Assembly: GCA_947303465.1 (NCBI GenBank)
Contig: CAMYYI010000002.1
Coordinates: 37,463 to 101,462, forward strand
Direction of reading: 5' to 3'
DNA from: an uncultured Bacteroidales bacterium
Lineage (GTDB): Bacteria > Bacteroidota > Bacteroidia > Bacteroidales > UBA932
Length of the DNA stretch: 64,000 nt
Positions 59,780 to 64,000 of the stretch are shown piece by piece (position 1 is the first letter of the stretch; each line of letters begins with the position of its first letter). Made by a program: the position numbers and the translations under genes. Under the pieces are notes generated by a model that saw only the letters and a list, made by a program, of their open reading frames with translations, was not told where the DNA came from and did no database searches.

Positions 59780-60207
59780 ATACCCGCTCATTAATTAAAA
59801 GCGTCTTTTCCGACCGCTCCGACGACCTGAAGGTCCAGCTGTTCCGTTACGGGATTGCCGGACTTACCGCCGCCACGGTAGATACTGGCCTGCTCGCCCT
59901 GCTCACCGAGCTGTTCGGAGAGAGACTCCTTCTGCTTTGGACGGCGATAGCCTTTTCCTGCGGCCTCGCCACCACCTATCTGATGAGCATCAAATGGGTT
60001 TTCAGCAACCGGACCATGAACCACACGGCAGAGCTGCTGATATTCATCTTCATCGGCCTGGTTGGCCTGGGACTCACGGAACTGCTGGTATGGGTTTTCG
60101 CAATAAAGCTCGACTGGCATTACCTGCTGGCTAAGATTACGGCAGCCACAACTGTATTCATCTGGAATTTCACCGCCAAGAAACTGTTGCTCTTCAGGAA
60201 CCGATGA
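59776..60207 (+). CDS. GtrA-family membrane protein
   Basis: A 143-residue protein with four membrane helices (FRYGIAGLTAATVDTGLLALL, LLLLWTAIAFSCGLATTYLMS, AELLIFIFIGLVGLGLTELLVWVF and LLAKITAATTVFIWNFTAKKL), the GtrA layout. GtrA proteins are thought to flip polyprenyl-phosphate-linked sugars. It stands between the GT2 gene that would make such a lipid and the ArnT-like gene that would use it. Both junctions are ATGA overlaps. Confidence 0.88.
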   Translation: MNTRSLIKSVFSDRSDDLKVQLFRYGIAGLTAATVDTGLLALLTELFGERLLLLWTAIAFSCGLATTYLMSIKWVFSNRTMNHTAELLIFIFIGLVGLGLTELLVWVFAIKLDWHYLLAKITAATTVFIWNFTAKKLLLFRNR

Positions 60208-61898
60208 AACGGAGTGCACTTTGGATCAATATCCTGATCATCCTGCTCGGGGCCTTGTTTTTCATCCCCGGGATCGGGGGTGTGCGGCTGTTCGACTGGG
60301 ATGAGATAAACTTTGCGGAATCGGCCCGGGAGATGCTTCTCACCGGCGACTGGTTCGACGTGCAGATCAACTTCGAGCCCTTCTGGGAGAAGCCGCCGCT
60401 GTTCATCTGGGCACAGGCGCTCAGCATGAAAGCGTTCGGGGTGAACGAGTTCGCAGCCCGCTTCCCCAATGCCGTCATTGGCATCATCACCCTGCTGGTG
60501 CTGTTCAACATCGGCAGGAGGAAAGGCGGGACCCGCTTCGGCGCACTGTGGGCGCTGATGTACGGCATCTCTTTCCTGCCCTTCTTTTACTTCAAGTCCG
60601 GCATAATCGACCCCTGGTTCAATCTGGGCATATTCCTGGCCATATACTTTTTCTCTGAATATACAGACGAAGGCGAGAAGCCGCTGCGAATGCGGAACGC
60701 GGCGCTGAGCGCCCTGTTCATGGGACTGGCCATAATAACCAAGGGGCCGGTGGCGTTCCTTATATTCTGCCTCTGTGCTGCCGTTTGGCTCATTCTGGCC
60801 AAGTTCCGGCTGGACTTCCGGTGGAAAGACGCCGCCGTTTATTTCCTCGTGCTTGCACTGGCCGGAGGCTCATGGTTCATAGCCCTTGCGGCATCCGGGC
60901 ACGCAGACGTCATCCAGGATTTCGTGGCCTACCAGATACGGCTTTTCCAGACCAAGGATGCGGGGCACGGAGGGTTCCTGATGTATCACTTTGTCTGGCT
61001 GTTCTTCGGCGTCACGCCGGCCTCGGTCTTCGCACTCCCGGCTTTGTTCGGGAAGAAGATGCCCGGCAACCTCCTCCGATGGATGGCCATCAGCTTCTGG
61101 GTGGTCCTGATACTCTTCACGATAGTCCGCACCAAGATAGTCCACTATTCATCGTTCTGCTACTTCCCTCTCAGCTTCCTCGCCGCATGGGCGGTAGAAC
61201 GCATGATGGATGGCAAACTCAGATTCAGCACCTTCCAGCGCGTGGCGCTGATAGTCATATCCGCCCTCTGGGGCCTGCTGCTCACCGCCCTGACGTTATT
61301 CGACCGCTTCAAAGACTCCCTGGCACCGTACGTCGAGGATCCGTTCGCCGTCAGCTGCATGGAGGCCGCCTCCGACTGGAAGGGCTTTGAACCTGCAGTA
61401 GGAATAGTCCTGATTGCCATGACCGTGGCGTTCTGTATTGGATTCAAACGCAACGGCAAAGCCAGGAACTTCGTCTTCCTTGCGGCCGGAAACCTGCTGT
61501 TCGGAATGACGGTAATACTCTGCGCCGTTCCGGAAGTGGAGAAATACAGCCAGGCCTCCGCCGTCGATTTCTACATAGAGCGTCAGGGAGAAGACTGCTA
61601 CGTAAAGCCGGCATATTTCAAGAGTTACGCCCATTATTTCTACACCTGCAGGCAGCCGCAGAACAGCTGCGACGACTTCGACTGGCTGCGCAGCGCGTCA
61701 CTGGACAAGCCCTGCTACTTCGTAGTCAAGGACATTCCAGAGGATGTAGAAAGGTTGCGCTCAGACGTGCCCGACGCCGAATTCCTGTACCGGCGTTCAG
61801 GTTTCCGTTTTTTTGTGCGGCATCCAGAGCCTGCGGAAGAGCAGGCACAGCAGCCCTGCGACCAGGAGCAGGCCGGCATTGAACAGAACCGTCAGTAA
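60204..61898 (+). CDS. ArnT/PMT-like membrane glycosyltransferase (GT-C)
   Basis: A 564-residue polytopic enzyme. The first periplasmic loop has LFDWDEINFAESAREML with the Asp33-Glu34 pair typical of GT-C transferases (ArnT, PMT), then FEPFWEKPPLFIWAQA. About 11 helices follow and a soluble C-terminal part. Such enzymes move a sugar from polyprenyl phosphate to lipid A or another acceptor in the periplasm, fitting the GT2 and GtrA genes before it. The last 24 residues are Gln/Glu/Pro-rich and lie in a 102-bp overlap with the convergent PHP gene, which suggests a lost stop codon. Confidence 0.87.
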   Translation: MKRSALWINILIILLGALFFIPGIGGVRLFDWDEINFAESAREMLLTGDWFDVQINFEPFWEKPPLFIWAQALSMKAFGVNEFAARFPNAVIGIITLLVLFNIGRRKGGTRFGALWALMYGISFLPFFYFKSGIIDPWFNLGIFLAIYFFSEYTDEGEKPLRMRNAALSALFMGLAIITKGPVAFLIFCLCAAVWLILAKFRLDFRWKDAAVYFLVLALAGGSWFIALAASGHADVIQDFVAYQIRLFQTKDAGHGGFLMYHFVWLFFGVTPASVFALPALFGKKMPGNLLRWMAISFWVVLILFTIVRTKIVHYSSFCYFPLSFLAAWAVERMMDGKLRFSTFQRVALIVISALWGLLLTALTLFDRFKDSLAPYVEDPFAVSCMEAASDWKGFEPAVGIVLIAMTVAFCIGFKRNGKARNFVFLAAGNLLFGMTVILCAVPEVEKYSQASAVDFYIERQGEDCYVKPAYFKSYAHYFYTCRQPQNSCDDFDWLRSASLDKPCYFVVKDIPEDVERLRSDVPDAEFLYRRSGFRFFVRHPEPAEEQAQQPCDQEQAGIEQNRQ

Positions 61899-63002
61899 CC
61901 AGTTGACCGGGTGCGGAGCAACTACATAAGGAGTTGCCGTCTTTGCCGCATCGTAACGGGCGAATACGTTGGTGTTGATTACCACCCCATTGCGGAAATA
62001 AGCCGTCAGGCGCATGTACGGTTCGTCCGGCCCCAGCATCCTGCGGAAACAGTCTCCTGTCTCTTCCGCCAGCAGGGTATGTCCCTGCCCCCATGCCTCT
62101 ATACGGGCCGGATCCGACAGCTTCATATAGACAGTATCACCCTGTAAACCAATACTTTCCACGTACGGCAAGGCATCGTTCCCGGCATATTTGGCCTTCC
62201 AGTCGCCGTATCCGAAGTCCGGCATGCGCATGCAATAGAAGCAACCGCTGAGCAGGCACTCCCGCACATCCTCGTAGCTGGCAGACGGAACCGACAGCCA
62301 GGAACACCTGCGGGCAATCTTGTTGTGGTCTCCGGAATTATGGCAATCATCGTTCTGAAGGCAGTGGGAATAGTGGCCGGCGCTCAGGGCCTCATCCCAA
62401 TGGCGCAGTTCGGTAGAAACGCCGCTGTCCGCCTCCATCAGCCGGTAGCCGGAAAGAAGACTCATGCATCGCGGCGAGGTGAACAGGGTACGGTCGGGAT
62501 GATTCAGCACCACAAAGTCGGCACTTGCAGAGAGATAGTCGAGCTGCCACTGCCGCTGGCTCGGAAGGAAGGGCAGCAGATGGTCGTACAGCTTCATCTC
62601 TGACGGATTGAAAACCAGCTTGTGGAACTTGAAAAGGCTGTATCCGTGCTCGTAGACGTTTATCTGGAGCGTGCTGTCGAAGGGGTGCCGCGTGAGCTGG
62701 TTGTGGTTGGAGAAAGCCAGCACGTCATAGCCCAGCCTCATATAGTCTCCGTACACTACGGCAGGGTACTCCGGGCACTCGTTCAACAGATTGTCCACCC
62801 GCGTGTGGGTGTGGAAATTGGCTTTTTTCCACTCCGGAGACGCCGGCAAGGATGCATACGGGTTATAAATATCCGGCCCGCTGAAGGCCTGCGGGGCGCT
62901 GAAATCATAGACAGGGGAAACAGAGAAAACGCAAATGACCAGGGCAAGCAGCACCAGGAAGGAAGCCAGCAGCCTGAGGGAAAAAGTCAATGCATTTTTC
63001 AT
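61797..63002 (-). CDS. Membrane-anchored PHP-domain hydrolase-like protein
   Basis: A 401-residue protein with one N-terminal (about 8-28) and one C-terminal helix (about 369-390), and a large extracytoplasmic part. PHP-type metal ligands appear in order: ANFHTHTRVDN (His64, His66), LAFSNHNQ (His100), FVVLNHPDR and LQNDDCHNSGDHN. PHP domains are phosphoesterases, most known ones cytoplasmic, so a membrane-tethered exported form is unusual. Substrate unknown. The ATG lies exactly 4 nt after a -7 box. The 3' end overlaps the ArnT-like gene by 102 bp. Confidence 0.75.
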   Translation of the reverse strand: MKNALTFSLRLLASFLVLLALVICVFSVSPVYDFSAPQAFSGPDIYNPYASLPASPEWKKANFHTHTRVDNLLNECPEYPAVVYGDYMRLGYDVLAFSNHNQLTRHPFDSTLQINVYEHGYSLFKFHKLVFNPSEMKLYDHLLPFLPSQRQWQLDYLSASADFVVLNHPDRTLFTSPRCMSLLSGYRLMEADSGVSTELRHWDEALSAGHYSHCLQNDDCHNSGDHNKIARRCSWLSVPSASYEDVRECLLSGCFYCMRMPDFGYGDWKAKYAGNDALPYVESIGLQGDTVYMKLSDPARIEAWGQGHTLLAEETGDCFRRMLGPDEPYMRLTAYFRNGVVINTNVFARYDAAKTATPYVVAPHPVNWLLTVLFNAGLLLVAGLLCLLFRRLWMPHKKTET

Positions 63003-63006
63003 GCTG

Positions 63007-63014
63007 CAAATATA
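63007..63014 (-). promoter_or_regulatory. Promoter -7 box (TATATTTG) of the PHP gene, implying a leaderless mRNA
   Basis: TATATTTG on the minus strand fits TAnnTTTG, with a 4-nt spacer (CAGC) to the ATG. Confidence 0.6.
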
Positions 63015-63036
63015 TGGGAAATTCCTAATTATTTAT

Positions 63037-63044
63037 TATATTTG
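63037..63044 (+). promoter_or_regulatory. Promoter -7 box (TATATTTG) of rho
   Basis: TATATTTG fits TAnnTTTG and lies 61 nt before the rho ATG. The leader of about 55 nt can form a small hairpin, CCGC...GCGG (63061-63086). It is 22 nt from the divergent PHP box. Confidence 0.6.
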
Positions 63045-63105
63045 CGCTGTCAAAATTCTTCCGCACTTCGCATCCCGCAAGAGCGGACCAATCAAAAAAC
63101 ATAAT

Positions 63106-64000
63106 ATGACACACAGCTTCACCGAGCTCAACAACATGTCAAGAGAGCAGCTCGAAAACCTGTCCAGGGACCTGGGCATCAAATTCAGTAAGAAAACAAA
63201 CGACGAAAATCTTCGTTACGCAATACTCGACGCGGAGGCAGAGAGGGAATCCCTCAAGCCGGAGGCCGCCAAGCCCAAGCGCGGACGGCCCAGGAAGGTA
63301 AAGGCCGAGGAGCCTAAGCCTGCCGCGGAGCCTGAGGCCAAAGCGCCAAAGGCCGCAAAGGCTGAGAAGCCGGCTGAAGAGGCAAAGCCTGCCGCAGAGG
63401 CCGCGGCACCCAAGCCCAAGCGCGGACGTCCTGCAAAGGCCAAGGCGGAAAAGGCCGAGAAGGCTGACAAGGCCGATGAGCCCAAGCCCGCCGCAGAGCA
63501 GAAGCCGGCCGCCGAGAACCGGCCCGCACAGCCCCAGCAGCAGAATCAGCAAAAGCAGAACAACCAGCCTCAGCAGCACCAGAAGCCCCAGCACGGGCAG
63601 CAGGGCCAGCCTGGCCAGCAGCAGCAAAACGGCCAGCAGCAGAATCAGCAGCAGAGGCCTCCCAAGCCCCGCGTGCCGGAATTCGAAGGCACCGTAGAGG
63701 CCACCGGAGTGCTGGAAATAATGCCCGACGGCTACGGCTTCCTGCGTTCTTCCGACTACAATTATCTCAACTCTCCGGACGACATTTACGTCTCCCAGCA
63801 GCAGATAAAGTTCAACGCCCTCAAGCCCGGCGACACCGTTACCGGTGAGATACGCCCCCCGCGCGAAGGCGACAAGTACTTCCCTCTCGTAAAGATCAAG
63901 TACGTGAACGGACGCACCCCGGAATTCATCCGCGACCGCGTGCCTTTCGACTTCCTCACTCCCCTCTTCCCGGACGAGAAGTTCAATCTGCTCGGCAAGG
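63106..64000 (+). CDS. rho: Transcription termination factor Rho, N-terminal part (runs off the window)
   Basis: The first 298 codons are present. Residues 1-50 form the Rho N-terminal helical domain (LNNMSREQLENLSRDLGIKF). A disordered insertion of about 135 residues follows: Ala/Lys/Pro/Glu-rich with two AT-hook-like motifs, KPKRGRPRK (56-64) and KPKRGRPAK (103-111), then a Gln/Asn-rich tract (about 141-186). From residue about 190, EGTVEATGVLEIMPDGYGFLRS begins the RNA-binding domain, with the usual DDIYVSQQQIKFNALKPGD and VNGRTPE. The ATPase ring lies beyond the window. Large insertions at this place are known in Bacteroidota Rho. Confidence 0.93.
   Translation, partial: MTHSFTELNNMSREQLENLSRDLGIKFSKKTNDENLRYAILDAEAERESLKPEAAKPKRGRPRKVKAEEPKPAAEPEAKAPKAAKAEKPAEEAKPAAEAAAPKPKRGRPAKAKAEKAEKADKADEPKPAAEQKPAAENRPAQPQQQNQQKQNNQPQQHQKPQHGQQGQPGQQQQNGQQQNQQQRPPKPRVPEFEGTVEATGVLEIMPDGYGFLRSSDYNYLNSPDDIYVSQQQIKFNALKPGDTVTGEIRPPREGDKYFPLVKIKYVNGRTPEFIRDRVPFDFLTPLFPDEKFNLLGK

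Noticed and set aside
1..64000. Prophage, conjugative element, insertion sequence or defence system
   Set aside because: No transposase, integrase, relaxase, phage structural, restriction or other defence gene was recognised. The accessory character of the window lies in the polysaccharide and SusCD loci.

Overview
The window reads as a chromosomal stretch of a GC-rich member of the Bacteroidales (phylum Bacteroidota). The evidence is a SusC/SusD pair with a BACON-type lipoprotein, RNase Y, a Rho factor with a long disordered insertion, a LptD of the Bacteroidota type, GSCFA and DUF4301 proteins, and many promoters matching the Bacteroides -7 consensus TAnnTTTG. No rRNA, tRNA, transposase, integrase, phage gene or CRISPR array was recognised. 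The genus cannot be assigned from the sequence alone.

Layout. 1-2.6 kb: a plus-strand operon with the end of a ROK protein, a fused AmgK-like sugar kinase/RapZ C-terminal protein and a MurU-like nucleotidyltransferase (probable peptidoglycan sugar salvage). 2.6-6.9 kb: a minus-strand operon with RNase Y, a short FecCD-type permease, an L,D-transpeptidase-like protein and an AGCS alanine/glycine symporter. 7.0-17.0 kb: a plus-strand locus with a lipoprotein metallophosphoesterase, a SusC carrying a C-terminal OmpA-like domain, SusD and a BACON lipoprotein. It ends in a strong terminator. 17.0-17.8 kb: a ZapB-like coiled-coil gene, zapA and a probable 6S RNA. 17.8-36.7 kb: a 17-gene minus-strand polysaccharide operon with Wza-like export, Wzz, nonulosonate synthesis and transfer, Wzx, Wzy, glycosyltransferases, WecA and a GDP-heptose precursor pathway. 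36.8-56 kb: mostly housekeeping genes (ffh, yebC-type, recF, a DciA-like gene, pdxB, psd, cdsA, ftsH, birA, rpe, pepD, dnaA). 55-63 kb: envelope genes (an amidase with SPOR domain, then lptD overlapping GT2, GtrA and ArnT-like genes) and a membrane-anchored PHP protein. The window ends inside rho.

How the genes work together. Much of the window concerns the cell envelope: cell-wall sugar recycling, peptidoglycan hydrolysis and cross-linking, surface polysaccharide synthesis and export, LPS assembly, phospholipid synthesis, and an outer-membrane importer that may be anchored to peptidoglycan.

Items most worth a second look are: (a) the SusC-OmpA fusion; (b) a 109-nt element with 20-bp perfect inverted-repeat ends that appears inserted in frame in the murU-like gene; (c) a family of intergenic elements with a conserved core and unrelated but self-complementary arms, including a compensatory base change; (d) the AmgK-RapZ fusion; (e) a perfectly palindromic two-way promoter; (f) three genes whose promoter box lies exactly 4 nt before the ATG, which implies leaderless mRNAs.
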